NCBI RefSeq assembly: GCF_030246945.1
Contig: NZ_CP126742.1
Span: 2,480,001-2,544,000 of the forward strand
Origin: Microbacterium sp. zg-Y1090
GTDB taxonomy: Bacteria > Actinomycetota > Actinomycetes > Actinomycetales > Microbacteriaceae
Direction of reading: 5' to 3'
DNA length: 64,000 nucleotides
The position numbers and the translations under genes are program-made. The notes beneath the pieces are model-generated. The model was not told the DNA's origin. It saw nothing but the letters and a program-made list of their open reading frames with translations, and searched no databases. Positions 44,016 through 52,627 of this stretch are shown one piece after another (position 1 is the stretch's first letter; each line of letters starts with the position of its first letter).

Positions 44016-45943
44016 CCCCCCCACGGACGAACGAGGTATCCGCCATGTCCTCCCCCCGCCCCTCCCGCGGCCGTCGCGGTCGCAGCGCGGCCTCCGACGG
44101 CCCCCGCGCGAGCCTGAAGCAGCTGCTGCCCTTCCTGCTGGAGCACAAGCGCGTGCTCGTCGTCGTCGCAGCCCTCAGCGTGTTCGAGGCGCTCGCGACG
44201 CTCGGCCAGCCGCTCGTCGTGGGCCAGGTGATCGAGCGGGTGCAGGGCGGAGAGGTGCTCGGCACCCTCGTGTGGGTGCTGGTGGGCCTCGTCGTGGCAT
44301 CCTCGCTGATCGGCGCATGGCAGCACTATCTGCTGCAGCGCACCGGCACCGCCGTGGTGTACTCCAGCCGCCGACGCCTCATCGCCCGCCTGCTGCATCT
44401 GCCCATCAGGGAATTCGACGCACGGCGCACCGGCGACCTCGTCTCACGCGTGGGCACCGACACGACACTGCTGTACGCCGTCCTCACGCAGGGGTTCGCC
44501 GACTCGATCGGCAGCGTCCTCATCTTCGTCGGCGCGATGGTCGCGATGCTCCTCATCGACCCGCTGCTGCTGCTGCTCATCCTCGTGGTGATCGGCGCGT
44601 CGGCCACCGTCGTGGGGCTGCTCAGCGGCCGCATCCGCTCGGCCACGCAGGCGCAGCAGCAGAAGGTCGGCGAGCTGTCGTCGGGGGTGGAGCGCGCGAT
44701 CGGCTCGATCCGCACCATCCGCGCCGCGGGCGCCGCCGAGCGCGAGCAGCAGGCCATCGACGAGACGGCACGCGGCGCCTACGACGCCGGTGTGCGGGTC
44801 GCGAAGGCCTCGGCGCTGGTGGTTCCCGTGGCCGGGGTCGCCCTGCAGGTGTCGTTGCTCGTCGTGCTCGGCGTGGGCGGGTTCCGAGTGGCATCCGGCG
44901 CGATCTCGATCGCCCAGCTCGTCACCTTCGTGATGTTCCTCTTCTTCCTCGTGCAGCCGCTCGCGTCGTTCTTCGGCGCGATCACGTCGGTCAACCAGGC
45001 CCTGGGCGCCCTCGGACGCATCCAGGAGGTGCTGGACCTGCCGACGGAGACCGGCGACGACGCGACCATCGCCGCGGCCGCCGTGGCGCCGTCGGAGCGA
45101 CCGGACGACGCCCCCGCGATCGAGTTCCGCGACGTGCGGTTCCGCTACCCCGAGGCCGTGGTCGCCGCCCGGCGCAGCGCCGAGAGCGAGGCCCTGCGCG
45201 CGCTCGCCGATGCGCACGTGGACGCCGCAGCGGTCGAGCTGGCCGATGGCGAGCACCGTGACGACGACGTGCTGCGGGGGGTGTCGTTCTCGGTTCCGGC
45301 GGGCGCCCGGGTGGCGCTGGTCGGCCCGTCCGGCGCCGGCAAGAGCACCACCCTCGCCCTGATCGAGCGGTTCTACGACCCGACCGGCGGAGCGATCCTG
45401 CTGCACGGCCGCGACATCCGCAGCCTCGACCGCGGCGAGCTGCGCGCCCAGCTCGGCTACGTCGAGCAGGACGCCCCGACCCTCGCCGGCACCATCGCCG
45501 ACAATCTGCGGCTCGCCTCCCCCACGGCATCCGACGCCGAGTGCGAGCGGGTGCTGCGCGACGTCAACCTCGGCGACGTGCTCGAACGCAGCCCGCTGGG
45601 GCTAGAGGCCCCCGTGGGCGAGGCCGGCGTCATGCTCTCGGGCGGCGAGCGCCAGCGGCTCGCGATCGCGCGGGCGCTGCTGGCCGCCCCGCCGATCCTG
45701 CTGCTGGACGAATCGACGTCGTCCCTCGACGGCCTCAACGAGCAGCGCATGCGCGAGGCGATCGACGCGGTGGCCACCGGTCGCACGCTCATCGTGATCG
45801 CGCACCGCCTGTCGACGGTGGTCGACAGCGACCACATCGTGGTCATCGACCGCGGCGAGGTCGTCGGTCAGGGCACCCACTCCGAACTGGTCGCGTCGAC
45901 ACCGCTGTACCGCGACCTCGCGAAGCACCAGCTGCTGGTCTGA
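44012..45943 (+). CDS. ABC exporter, fused permease and ATPase
   Basis: A 643-residue half-transporter of the type I exporter family (six helices, then ATPase), working as a dimer or with a partner. The membrane domain spans about residues 30-320. The ATPase has Walker A GPSGAGKST near 430, signature MLSGGERQRLAIARALL and Walker B ILLLDESTSSLDG. Between the FRYP strand and VLRGVSF lies an extra ~36-residue Ala/Glu-rich stretch (about residues 381-416), where relatives have only a short turn. It is translationally coupled to the small HTH protein. Substrate unknown; drugs, lipids or peptides are possible. Confidence 0.9.
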   Translation: MTPPRTNEVSAMSSPRPSRGRRGRSAASDGPRASLKQLLPFLLEHKRVLVVVAALSVFEALATLGQPLVVGQVIERVQGGEVLGTLVWVLVGLVVASSLIGAWQHYLLQRTGTAVVYSSRRRLIARLLHLPIREFDARRTGDLVSRVGTDTTLLYAVLTQGFADSIGSVLIFVGAMVAMLLIDPLLLLLILVVIGASATVVGLLSGRIRSATQAQQQKVGELSSGVERAIGSIRTIRAAGAAEREQQAIDETARGAYDAGVRVAKASALVVPVAGVALQVSLLVVLGVGGFRVASGAISIAQLVTFVMFLFFLVQPLASFFGAITSVNQALGALGRIQEVLDLPTETGDDATIAAAAVAPSERPDDAPAIEFRDVRFRYPEAVVAARRSAESEALRALADAHVDAAAVELADGEHRDDDVLRGVSFSVPAGARVALVGPSGAGKSTTLALIERFYDPTGGAILLHGRDIRSLDRGELRAQLGYVEQDAPTLAGTIADNLRLASPTASDAECERVLRDVNLGDVLERSPLGLEAPVGEAGVMLSGGERQRLAIARALLAAPPILLLDESTSSLDGLNEQRMREAIDAVATGRTLIVIAHRLSTVVDSDHIVVIDRGEVVGQGTHSELVASTPLYRDLAKHQLLV

Positions 45944-45996
45944 CCGGGCCCGCCCTGCGCGCGCGCGAGCGCCGGGGCGGGGCGGGCGCGCAGCGA

Positions 45997-46027
45997 CGGA
46001 TGCCGCAGGGCTGGCCCGCGGCATCCG
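45997..46027. terminator. bidirectional terminator
   Basis: A 10-bp perfect stem (CGGATGCCGC with its complement) and 11-nt loop between the convergent exporter and pckG genes; again an inverted GGATGCC pair. Confidence 0.65.
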
Positions 46028-46050
46028 CGCTGAGGCTCCCCCCGGATGCC

Positions 46051-47940
46051 TCAGCTCTGCTGGGCGAGCTTCAGTCGGTACCGCAGCGCGGCGAGCTCCG
46101 CCTGCAGCGTGGCCGGGACGCGACCGTCGAAGGTGCGGTAGAACTCCTCGGTGAGGTCGGCCTCCTGCAGCCACAGGTCGGGATCGATGGCGAAGAGCTC
46201 GTCGAGGTCGTCCTGGCTGACGGCCACCCCGTCGAGGTTCAGGTCCTCCACCCGCGGGAGGCGGCCGATGGGGCTGTCCACCGCGGGCACGGTGCCCTCG
46301 ACCCGCCGCACGATCCAGTCGATCACGCGGGAGTTGTCACCGAAGCCCGGCCACAGGAAGCGACCATCCGAGCCCTTGCGGAACCAGTTGACCTGGAAGA
46401 TGCGCGGGGCGCGGTCGAACCGCACCTTCTGCCCGACCTTCAGCCAGTGCGCGAAGTAGTCGGCCATGTTGTAGCCGCAGAAGGGCAGCATCGCGAAGGG
46501 GTCGCGGCGCAGCTCGCCGACTGTGCCCTCCGCGGCGGCGGTGCGCTCGGAGGAGATGTTCGAGCCCAGGAAGACCCCGTGCGCCCAGTCGGTGGCCTCG
46601 ACCACGAGCGGAACGTTGGTCGCCCGGCGGCCGCCGAAGAGGATGACGTCCAGCGGCACGCCCTCGGGCGCGTCCCAGTCGCCGGCGATCTGCGGGCACT
46701 GCGCCGCGGCGACGGTGAAGCGCGAGTTGGGGTGGGCGGCGGGGCGGCCGCTGGCGGGCGTCCAGGGGTTGCCCTCCCAATCGGTCAGCTGTGCCGGCGC
46801 CTCATCGGTGAGCCCCTCCCACCACACGTCGCCGTCGGGGCGCAGCGCGACGTTGGTGAAGATCGTGTTTCCCCACAGGGTCTCCACCGCGGTGACGTTT
46901 GTCGACTCGCCGGTGCCGGGTGCGACACCGAAGAACCCGGCCTCGGGGTTGATGGCCCACAGCCGCCCGTCCTCGCCCGGGCGGATCCAGGTGATGTCGT
47001 CGCCGAGAGTCTCGACACGGTAGCCCGGCAGGGTGGGGCGGAGCATCGCGAGGTTGGTCTTGCCGCAGGCCGAGGGGAACGCCGCTGCGATGTGGAACGC
47101 CTTCCCCTTCGGGTCGATGACGCGGATGAGCAGCATGTGCTCGGCCAGCCACCCCTCGTCGCGGCCGATCACCGACGCGATGCGCAGCGCGAAGCACTTC
47201 TTGGCGAGGATCGCGTTGCCGCCGTAGCCGGAGCCGTACGACCACACCTCGAGGGTGTCGGGGAAGTGCACGATGTACTTCTCGTCGTTGCACGGCCACG
47301 CCACGTCCTGCTCGCCCGGCGCGAGCGGCGCGCCGACGGAGTGCACCGTCTTGACCCAGGGCTTGCCCGCCTCGATCGCCTCGAGCACGCTGCCGCCGAC
47401 GCGCGTCATGATCCCGATGGATGTCACCGCGTACGCGCTGTCGGTGATCTGCACGCCGATGTGCGAGAGCGGGCCGCCGACGGCTCCCATCGAGAACGGC
47501 ACGACGTACATCGTGCGTCCGCGCATGGAGCCGGCGAACAGCGGGGTGATGGTGCCGCGGATCTCGTCGGGGGCGATCCAGTTGTTCGTGGGGCCGGCGT
47601 CCTGCTCACGCTCCGAGGCGATGAAGGTGCGCGCCTCGGTGCGGGCGACGTCGCTCGGGTGCGAGCGTGCCAGGTACGAGCCGGGTCGCCACTCCGGGTT
47701 GAGCTTGATGAGCTTGCCCTCGTCGACCATCTCGCGCAGCAGAGCCTCGTTCTCCGCAGCGGAGCCGTCGACCCAGTGGATGCGGTCGGGCTGGGTCAGC
47801 GCGGCGATCTCGTCGACCCAGTTGTACAGCGCCTCGGCACCCTCGCCGGTGAGGGTGGGGCGGGCACCGTACGACACGGCCGCGGGAGCGGTGCGCGCCG
47901 GGCTCGGGGCGGGGCGGGCGAAGATGTCTGCGAGGGCCAT
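46051..47940 (-). CDS. pckG: phosphoenolpyruvate carboxykinase (GTP)
   Basis: A 629-residue GTP-dependent PEPCK converting oxaloacetate to PEP, the entry to gluconeogenesis. The kinase-1a P-loop carrying the reactive Cys is FPSACGKTN near residue 285. [15 protein letters not shown] is the substrate loop, and [26 protein letters not shown] contains the kinase-2 metal site. The start ATG at 47940 follows AAGGAGA; a longer in-frame ATG is ignored because it precedes this site. Divergent to a RamB/ScfR-type regulator across 104 bp, which suggests control by acetate or fatty-acid supply. Confidence 0.96.
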   Translation of the reverse strand: MALADIFARPAPSPARTAPAAVSYGARPTLTGEGAEALYNWVDEIAALTQPDRIHWVDGSAAENEALLREMVDEGKLIKLNPEWRPGSYLARSHPSDVARTEARTFIASEREQDAGPTNNWIAPDEIRGTITPLFAGSMRGRTMYVVPFSMGAVGGPLSHIGVQITDSAYAVTSIGIMTRVGGSVLEAIEAGKPWVKTVHSVGAPLAPGEQDVAWPCNDEKYIVHFPDTLEVWSYGSGYGGNAILAKKCFALRIASVIGRDEGWLAEHMLLIRVIDPKGKAFHIAAAFPSACGKTNLAMLRPTLPGYRVETLGDDITWIRPGEDGRLWAINPEAGFFGVAPGTGESTNVTAVETLWGNTIFTNVALRPDGDVWWEGLTDEAPAQLTDWEGNPWTPASGRPAAHPNSRFTVAAAQCPQIAGDWDAPEGVPLDVILFGGRRATNVPLVVEATDWAHGVFLGSNISSERTAAAEGTVGELRRDPFAMLPFCGYNMADYFAHWLKVGQKVRFDRAPRIFQVNWFRKGSDGRFLWPGFGDNSRVIDWIVRRVEGTVPAVDSPIGRLPRVEDLNLDGVAVSQDDLDELFAIDPDLWLQEADLTEEFYRTFDGRVPATLQAELAALRYRLKLAQQS

Positions 47941-47996
47941 GATCTCTCCTTCAGGGGGGAACATCCTCAGAATGACGTGCTCAAGGGGTGTCTTAT

Positions 47997-48007
47997 CGCA
48001 AATTGCG
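47997..48007. promoter_or_regulatory. palindrome CGCAAATTGCG between pckG and regulator
   Basis: Two 5-bp arms around a central A, 26-36 bp upstream of the regulator's -10 hexamer. It loosely resembles the TTTGCAAA core described for RamB sites, and it shares ten bases with a site at 34100-34109. Confidence 0.45.
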
Positions 48008-48032
48008 GCAGTAAGAATCTCGGATCTTTCGT

Positions 48033-48038
48033 TAGCAT
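48033..48038 (+). promoter_or_regulatory. -10 of leaderless regulator promoter
   Basis: TAGCAT followed by CAAGGA and ATG 48045. The AAGGA abuts the start, so leaderless initiation is favoured. Confidence 0.55.
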
Positions 48039-48044
48039 CAAGGA

Positions 48045-49487
48045 ATGCCGACCTCCTCGATCGAACTGGCGACCCTGGGCCATCGCATCCGCCATCACCG
48101 CCTGGAGCGAGGGCTCACGCTCGACGAGCTCGGTGCGACCGTGGGCGTCGCCGGCAGCCAGCTGAGCCTCATCGAGAACGGCAAGCGCGAGCCGAAGCTG
48201 TCGCTGCTGCAGGCCATCGCGGATGCCACCGGCACCGACGTCGCGAGTCTGCTCTCCGCCGAGCCGCCCAACCGCCGCGCGGCGCTGGAGATCGAGCTCG
48301 AGCGCGCGCAGTCCAGCACCGTGTTCCGCCGGCTGGGGGTCGCGCCGGTGAAGGTGACCAAAGGGATGCCGGACGAGACCATCGAGTCGATCATCGGCCT
48401 GCACCGCGAGCTGCAGCGGCGGGAGCGGGAGGCGATCGCGACTCCGGAGGAGGCCCGGCGGGCCAACACCGAGCTGCGGCTGGCCATGCGCACCCGGCAC
48501 AACCACCTCCCCGAGATCGAAGCCCTGGCGGAGAAGCAGCTGAAAGCCGCCGGACACGTGTCGGGAGCCCTCACCCACCGGACCGTGAGCATCATGGCCT
48601 CGCAGCTGGGATTCGAGCTCATCTACGCCGGCGACCTGCCGACGTCCGTCCGCTCGGTGACCGATCTCGAGAACGGGCGGATCTACCTGCCTCCGGCATC
48701 CATCCCCGGCGGTCACGGACTGCGGTCGATGGCACTGCAGGCCATGGCGCACCGGCTGCTCGGGCACCGCCAACCCACCGACTACGCCGACTTCCTGCAG
48801 CAGCGGCTCGAGATCAACTACTACGCCGCCTGCTGTCTCATGCCCGAAGCGGCATCCGTCGCTTTCCTCCAGCAGGCCAAGCGCGACCGCAACCTCGCCG
48901 TGGAGGACTTCCGCGACGCGTTCGGCGTGACCCACGAGGCCGCGGGGATGCGGATGACCAACCTGCTGACCACGCACCTCGGCATCCCGCTGCACTTCCT
49001 GCGCGTCGACGGCACCGGCGCCATCTCCCGCGTGTACGAGAACGACGGCCTGCCGCTGCCGATGGACGTCACCGGAGCGGTGGAAGGGCAGATCGTGTGC
49101 AAGCGGTTCCTCGCGCGGTCGGCCTTCGAGGAGCACAACCGCACCACCGAGCACTACCAGTACACCGACACCCCGGGGGGCACCTTCTGGTGCTCCACCC
49201 AGACCGGCAGCACCTCCGACGGCGAGTTCTCGATCACCGTGGGCGTGCCCTTCGACGACGCGCGGTGGTTCCGCGGCAGGGAGACCCCCAAGCGGGCGAC
49301 ATCGTCGTGCCCCGATGAGGCGTGCTGCCGTCGCCCGCCCGCCGACGTCGCCGCCCGCTGGCAGGGCAAGGCGTGGCCGAGCGCGCGCGTGCACATGCAG
49401 ATGTTCTCGCCCCTGCCGCGGGGAGCCTTCCCCGGCGTCGATGACACCGAGGTGTACGACTTCCTGGAGCGGCACGCGCAGGGGTGA
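48045..49487 (+). CDS. XRE/ImmA-type regulator, RamB/ScfR-like
   Basis: A 480-residue regulator. The HTH_3 domain covers residues ~8-64 ([20 protein letters not shown] then [18 protein letters not shown]). The middle is IrrE/ImmA-like with a degenerate metallopeptidase helix AMAHRLLGH. The C-terminal ~150 residues match the short-chain fatty-acyl regulator C-domain, with a Cys cluster CPDEACC. In Corynebacterium glutamicum the homologous RamB controls acetate and glyoxylate genes. Here the divergent pckG makes control of gluconeogenesis plausible. The start follows the -10 by six bases. It converges with the AlkZ-like gene, six bases apart. Confidence 0.85.
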   Translation: MPTSSIELATLGHRIRHHRLERGLTLDELGATVGVAGSQLSLIENGKREPKLSLLQAIADATGTDVASLLSAEPPNRRAALEIELERAQSSTVFRRLGVAPVKVTKGMPDETIESIIGLHRELQRREREAIATPEEARRANTELRLAMRTRHNHLPEIEALAEKQLKAAGHVSGALTHRTVSIMASQLGFELIYAGDLPTSVRSVTDLENGRIYLPPASIPGGHGLRSMALQAMAHRLLGHRQPTDYADFLQQRLEINYYAACCLMPEAASVAFLQQAKRDRNLAVEDFRDAFGVTHEAAGMRMTNLLTTHLGIPLHFLRVDGTGAISRVYENDGLPLPMDVTGAVEGQIVCKRFLARSAFEEHNRTTEHYQYTDTPGGTFWCSTQTGSTSDGEFSITVGVPFDDARWFRGRETPKRATSSCPDEACCRRPPADVAARWQGKAWPSARVHMQMFSPLPRGAFPGVDDTEVYDFLERHAQG

Positions 49488-49493
49488 CGGGCC

Positions 49494-50582
49494 TCAGGAC
49501 GTGACGAACCGCAGGAAGCGCGCGAGCGCCGCGGCGACGTCGGCGGACGGCGGGGTCGCTGCGGGCGCCCCGAAGAGCCGAGCCTCCGGCGCCACCGCAT
49601 GCCTGCCCGCGGCGCGGGAGTGCGACCAGACGCCGCAGACCTCCCCGTCCGCCACCAGGATCGGTCGGACCATCCCGTTCTTGGACGGCCCCACCTCGGG
49701 CAGGAAGGGGGCCGGGCACATCACGGCGCGATCGGCGTAGGGCAGATACAGCTCCTCGAAGGGCGACAGGGCCAGCACCGGGGGCGCGGTGCCGATGCGG
49801 CGGGGCGCCGGCCCCCGGCGCACGAACCGCGCGCCCCCGCCGGCACCGCCCACCGGCTCGACCTCGTCGGCGGCCGCCTCGGCAGCCGCACGCGCCACCC
49901 CGAGCGGCAGCCCCGACCACCAGGCGAAATCCCGTGCGCCTGCGGGTCCGTGTCCCGTGACGAAGCGCGTGAAGAAGGCGGCGAGCGGGTCTGCGGGGGT
50001 GTCCTGTTCGCCCGCCCACTCGTCCACCAGCACGAAGCTCTGCTCCCGCGTCGGCCCGTCTGCGCGGGGGACGACGGGGCCCTGGCAGACGACCAGCCGC
50101 GTCGAGAGCATCACCAGCAGGTGGTAGCCGCGCTGCCGCGCTGTGGAGACGCCGGCAGCCTCGAGCGCCGCGAACAGCTCCGCACGTGTGAGCCTGCCCC
50201 CTCCGCGAAGGGCTGCACGCACCGCGCGCTCGGCCCGCAGCGACTCCGCGTCGTCGATGCCCTCGGCTCGGTGCACGCCCGCCGCCTGCTGCCGCTGCCG
50301 TGCTCCGGTGAGCGAGAGCACCCAGGCCAGGTCCCGGGCGGGCACGATGTGGATCGTGCCGCGCATCGTCCACGCGCGCACCAGGTCGCCGCGGTCGAAG
50401 GCGGCATCCACGTCGCTCAGCGTCGGCGAGCCGCGGGTGCGGGCCGCCAGCGCCCACCGCCCGCCCCAGAACTCCTGAGCCTGCACGGCCAGCATGTGGG
50501 ATGCCGCCTCGGCGACCGTGGCAGCCGGAGCGCTCAGCCGCTGGGAGCGCAGGCGCTCGCGGCGGAGGGAGGCGGCATCCAT
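49494..50582 (-). CDS. AlkZ/YcaQ-like winged-helix DNA glycosylase
   Basis: A 362-residue HTH_42 (PF06224) protein. The family's catalytic motif QxQ is present as QAQ at residues 34-36 in MLAVQAQEFWGGRWALAAR. RAWTMRGTIHIVPARDLAWV is the second conserved block, and LSPFEELYLPYADRA is the C-terminal one. Characterised members (AlkZ, AlkX) unhook DNA cross-links or remove bulky alkyl bases, some giving self-resistance to genotoxic metabolites. The start ATG is 56 bp from the second cluster of inverted-repeat elements. No biosynthetic genes are nearby. A plain winged-helix role cannot be excluded. Confidence 0.82.
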   Translation of the reverse strand: MDAASLRRERLRSQRLSAPAATVAEAASHMLAVQAQEFWGGRWALAARTRGSPTLSDVDAAFDRGDLVRAWTMRGTIHIVPARDLAWVLSLTGARQRQQAAGVHRAEGIDDAESLRAERAVRAALRGGGRLTRAELFAALEAAGVSTARQRGYHLLVMLSTRLVVCQGPVVPRADGPTREQSFVLVDEWAGEQDTPADPLAAFFTRFVTGHGPAGARDFAWWSGLPLGVARAAAEAAADEVEPVGGAGGGARFVRRGPAPRRIGTAPPVLALSPFEELYLPYADRAVMCPAPFLPEVGPSKNGMVRPILVADGEVCGVWSHSRAAGRHAVAPEARLFGAPAATPPSADVAAALARFLRFVTS

Positions 50583-50638
50583 CCGCTCATCATGGACGAC
50601 CCTGCCGACGTCCGCGGCAGGGGTCGCCGTGCACCGGT

Positions 50639-50724
50639 GTGCACAATGTCGCCACCACGCCCGCGCCAGGCCCGGAATGCCGCCCGCGCGGGCACCCGGC
50701 GCCGGATTCGGCGACGTTGTGCGC
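50639..50724. repeat. 86-bp inverted-repeat element, copy 4
   Basis: Left end GTGCACAATGTCGCC, right end GGCGACGTTGTGCGC; 13 of 15 positions are complementary. The interior carries CCCGCGCGGG, itself a palindrome. Confidence 0.82.
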
Positions 50725-50725
50725 G

Positions 50726-50770
50726 CGCCCGCGCGGGCACCCGGCGCCGGATTCGGCGACGTTGTGCGCG
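50726..50770. repeat. exact 45-bp tandem duplicate of element right half
   Basis: Identical to 50681-50725, base for base, and directly abutting it. It starts CGCCCGCGCGGGCAC and ends GACGTTGTGCGCG. Confidence 0.88.
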
Positions 50771-50831
50771 GGGACCACGGCCACCCCGTGCGATGCGAGC
50801 CGCCCGGGCCATCCGCACTCGGCGCCGCGCG

Positions 50832-50919
50832 GCGTGCACGATGTCGCCACGACGCCCGCGCCAGGGCCGGAATGCCGCCCGCGCGGGCACCGGGCCCCGC
50901 CTTCGGCGACGTTGTGCGC
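50832..50919. repeat. 88-bp inverted-repeat element, copy 5
   Basis: Left end GCGTGCACGATGTCGCC, right end GGCGACGTTGTGCGC. Most of the interior is the same as copy 4 (about 80 of 86 aligned bases by eye). It ends seven bases before the gabD stop codon. Confidence 0.82.
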
Positions 50920-50926
50920 GGGGACG

Positions 50927-52399
50927 TCAGGCGAAGGGGTTCGCGGTGAGGGTGTACTTCGTCTGCAGGTACTCGTGGATGCCTTCGGCGCCGCCCTCGC
51001 GCCCGAGGCCCGACATCTTCCAGCCGCCGAACGGCGCGGCCGCATTCGAGACGACCCCCACGTTCAGGCCCATCATGCCCGTCTGCAGCCGCTCGATCAT
51101 CCGCTGACCGCGGCTGAGACTCTCGGTGTAGACGTATGAGACCAGGCCGTACTCGGTGTCGTTGGCGATGCGAACCGCGTCGTCCTCGTCATCGAAGGGC
51201 ACGATCGCCAGCACCGGGCCGAAGATCTCCTCGCGGAGGATCTCGCTGCCGGGCCGCACGTCGCTGAGCACCGTGGCGGCGAAGAATGAGCCGGGGCGGT
51301 CGATCTCGGCACCGCCGGTGCGCAGCGTGGCGCCGCGCTCGACAGCGTCGGCCACCAGCTGACCGGTCTTGGCCACCGCCTTGTCGTCGATGAGCGGGCC
51401 GATGACGACGCCCTCCTCGGTGCCGCGCCCGGTGCGGAACGACTCGACGCGCTCGGTGACCCGGCGGGCGAACTCGTCCGCGACCGCGCGGTGCACGATG
51501 AAGCGGTTGGCCGCCGTGCAGGCCTGGCCGATGTTGCGGAACTTCGCCGCGATGGCTCCGTCGACGGCCTTGTCGAGGTCCGCGTCGTCGAACACGATGA
51601 ACGGCGCGTTGCCGCCGAGCTCCATCGACGTGCGCAGCACGCCCTTCGCGGCCTTCTCCAGCAGGGACACCCCCACGGGCGTCGAGCCGGTGAACGAGAG
51701 CTTGCGCAGACGGGGGTCGGCGATGATCGCGTCGGACATCGGCCCCGACGACGCGGTCGTGACGACGTTCACGACCCCGGCGGGCAGCCCGGCATCCTCC
51801 AGCAGCTTCGCGAAGGCGAGGGTGGTGAGCGGGGTGAGGGCGGCGGGCTTGATCACGACGGTGCAGCCGGCGGCGAGCGCGGGCGCGATCTTGCGGGTCG
51901 CCATGGCGAGGGGGAAGTTCCACGGCGTGATGAGGAAGCAGGGCCCCACCGGGTGCTGGGTGACGATCATGCGACCGGTGCCCTCGGGGTTCGCCCCGTA
52001 GCGCCCGTTCGCGCGCACCGCCTCCTCGCTGAACCACCGCAGGAACTCACCGCCGTACGCCACCTCGCCGCGGGCCTCGGCGAGGGGCTTGCCCATCTCG
52101 ATGGTCATGAGCAGGGCGAAGTCCTCCTTGCGCTCCTGCAGCAGGTCGAACGCGCGGCGGAGGATCTCGGCGCGCTCGCGGGCCGGGGTCGCAGCCCAGG
52201 CCGGGAACGCCGCATCGGCGGCATCCAGTGCGGCCACGCCGTCGGCGACCGAGGCGCTGGCGATGGTCTTCACGACGTCGCCCGTGGCGGGGTCGACCAC
52301 ATCGAGCGTCGCGCCGTCCGCAGCGGCGCGCCACACGCCGTCGATGAACAGCCCGTCCGGCACGCCGGCCAGCAGCTCGATCTCACGCTCGTCGCTCAT
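50927..52399 (-). CDS. gabD: succinate-semialdehyde dehydrogenase (GabD-type ALDH)
   Basis: A 490-residue NAD(P)-dependent aldehyde dehydrogenase of the SSADH class. TPWNFPLAMATRKIAPALAA binds cofactor, MELGGNAPFIVFDDAD carries the general-base Glu, GQACTAANRF carries the nucleophile Cys, and GIHEYLQTKY is the SSADH-like C-terminal block. AAGGAG precedes the ATG at 52399. Homoprotocatechuate breakdown ends in pyruvate plus succinate semialdehyde, so this enzyme would finish the pathway encoded downstream. Its promoter shares that cluster's palindrome. Activity on aryl-acetaldehydes is an alternative. Confidence 0.87.
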   Translation of the reverse strand: MSDEREIELLAGVPDGLFIDGVWRAAADGATLDVVDPATGDVVKTIASASVADGVAALDAADAAFPAWAATPARERAEILRRAFDLLQERKEDFALLMTIEMGKPLAEARGEVAYGGEFLRWFSEEAVRANGRYGANPEGTGRMIVTQHPVGPCFLITPWNFPLAMATRKIAPALAAGCTVVIKPAALTPLTTLAFAKLLEDAGLPAGVVNVVTTASSGPMSDAIIADPRLRKLSFTGSTPVGVSLLEKAAKGVLRTSMELGGNAPFIVFDDADLDKAVDGAIAAKFRNIGQACTAANRFIVHRAVADEFARRVTERVESFRTGRGTEEGVVIGPLIDDKAVAKTGQLVADAVERGATLRTGGAEIDRPGSFFAATVLSDVRPGSEILREEIFGPVLAIVPFDDEDDAVRIANDTEYGLVSYVYTESLSRGQRMIERLQTGMMGLNVGVVSNAAAPFGGWKMSGLGREGGAEGIHEYLQTKYTLTANPFA

Positions 52400-52442
52400 G
52401 AAGACTCCTTCGTCGGTGGATGCCGCAGACACGCGTCACGAT

Positions 52443-52456
52443 GATCGTATACGATC
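52443..52456. promoter_or_regulatory. 14-bp perfect palindrome, cluster operator site 1
   Basis: GATCGTATACGATC, in the divergent promoter of gabD and the TPP enzyme. On the minus strand it contains the likely gabD -10 TATACG. Related sites occur at 56657-56670 and 58916-58929. The form fits GntR/FCD-family operators. Confidence 0.8.
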
Positions 52457-52476
52457 GCGTGCCGAACGCGTCCCCC

Positions 52477-52482
52477 TATACT
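52477..52482 (+). promoter_or_regulatory. likely -10 for TPP enzyme gene
   Basis: TATACT, about 146 nt upstream of the start; the palindrome at 52443-52456 occupies the -35 side. Confidence 0.45.
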
Positions 52483-52627
52483 CGTACCGTCCAGCGGCCG
52501 CGCGCGCCGCCGGTGCCCGAAAAAGGGGCACGCAGCCACCTCGAGGCCACGACCGACGATGGTCGCGGGCGGGTGAGCCAGACACACACGGCATCCATTC
52601 ACCGTCCCTGTACCTGGAGCACCGCCC

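Larger units (their letters stand above)
50583..50926. other. repeat-filled intergenic region, no gene
   Basis: Between the AlkZ-like start and the gabD stop. It is made almost wholly of two full inverted-repeat elements (50639-50724, 50832-50919) and a 45-bp duplicate of a right half (50726-50770), with about 60 bp of other sequence. No credible gene. Confidence 0.85.
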
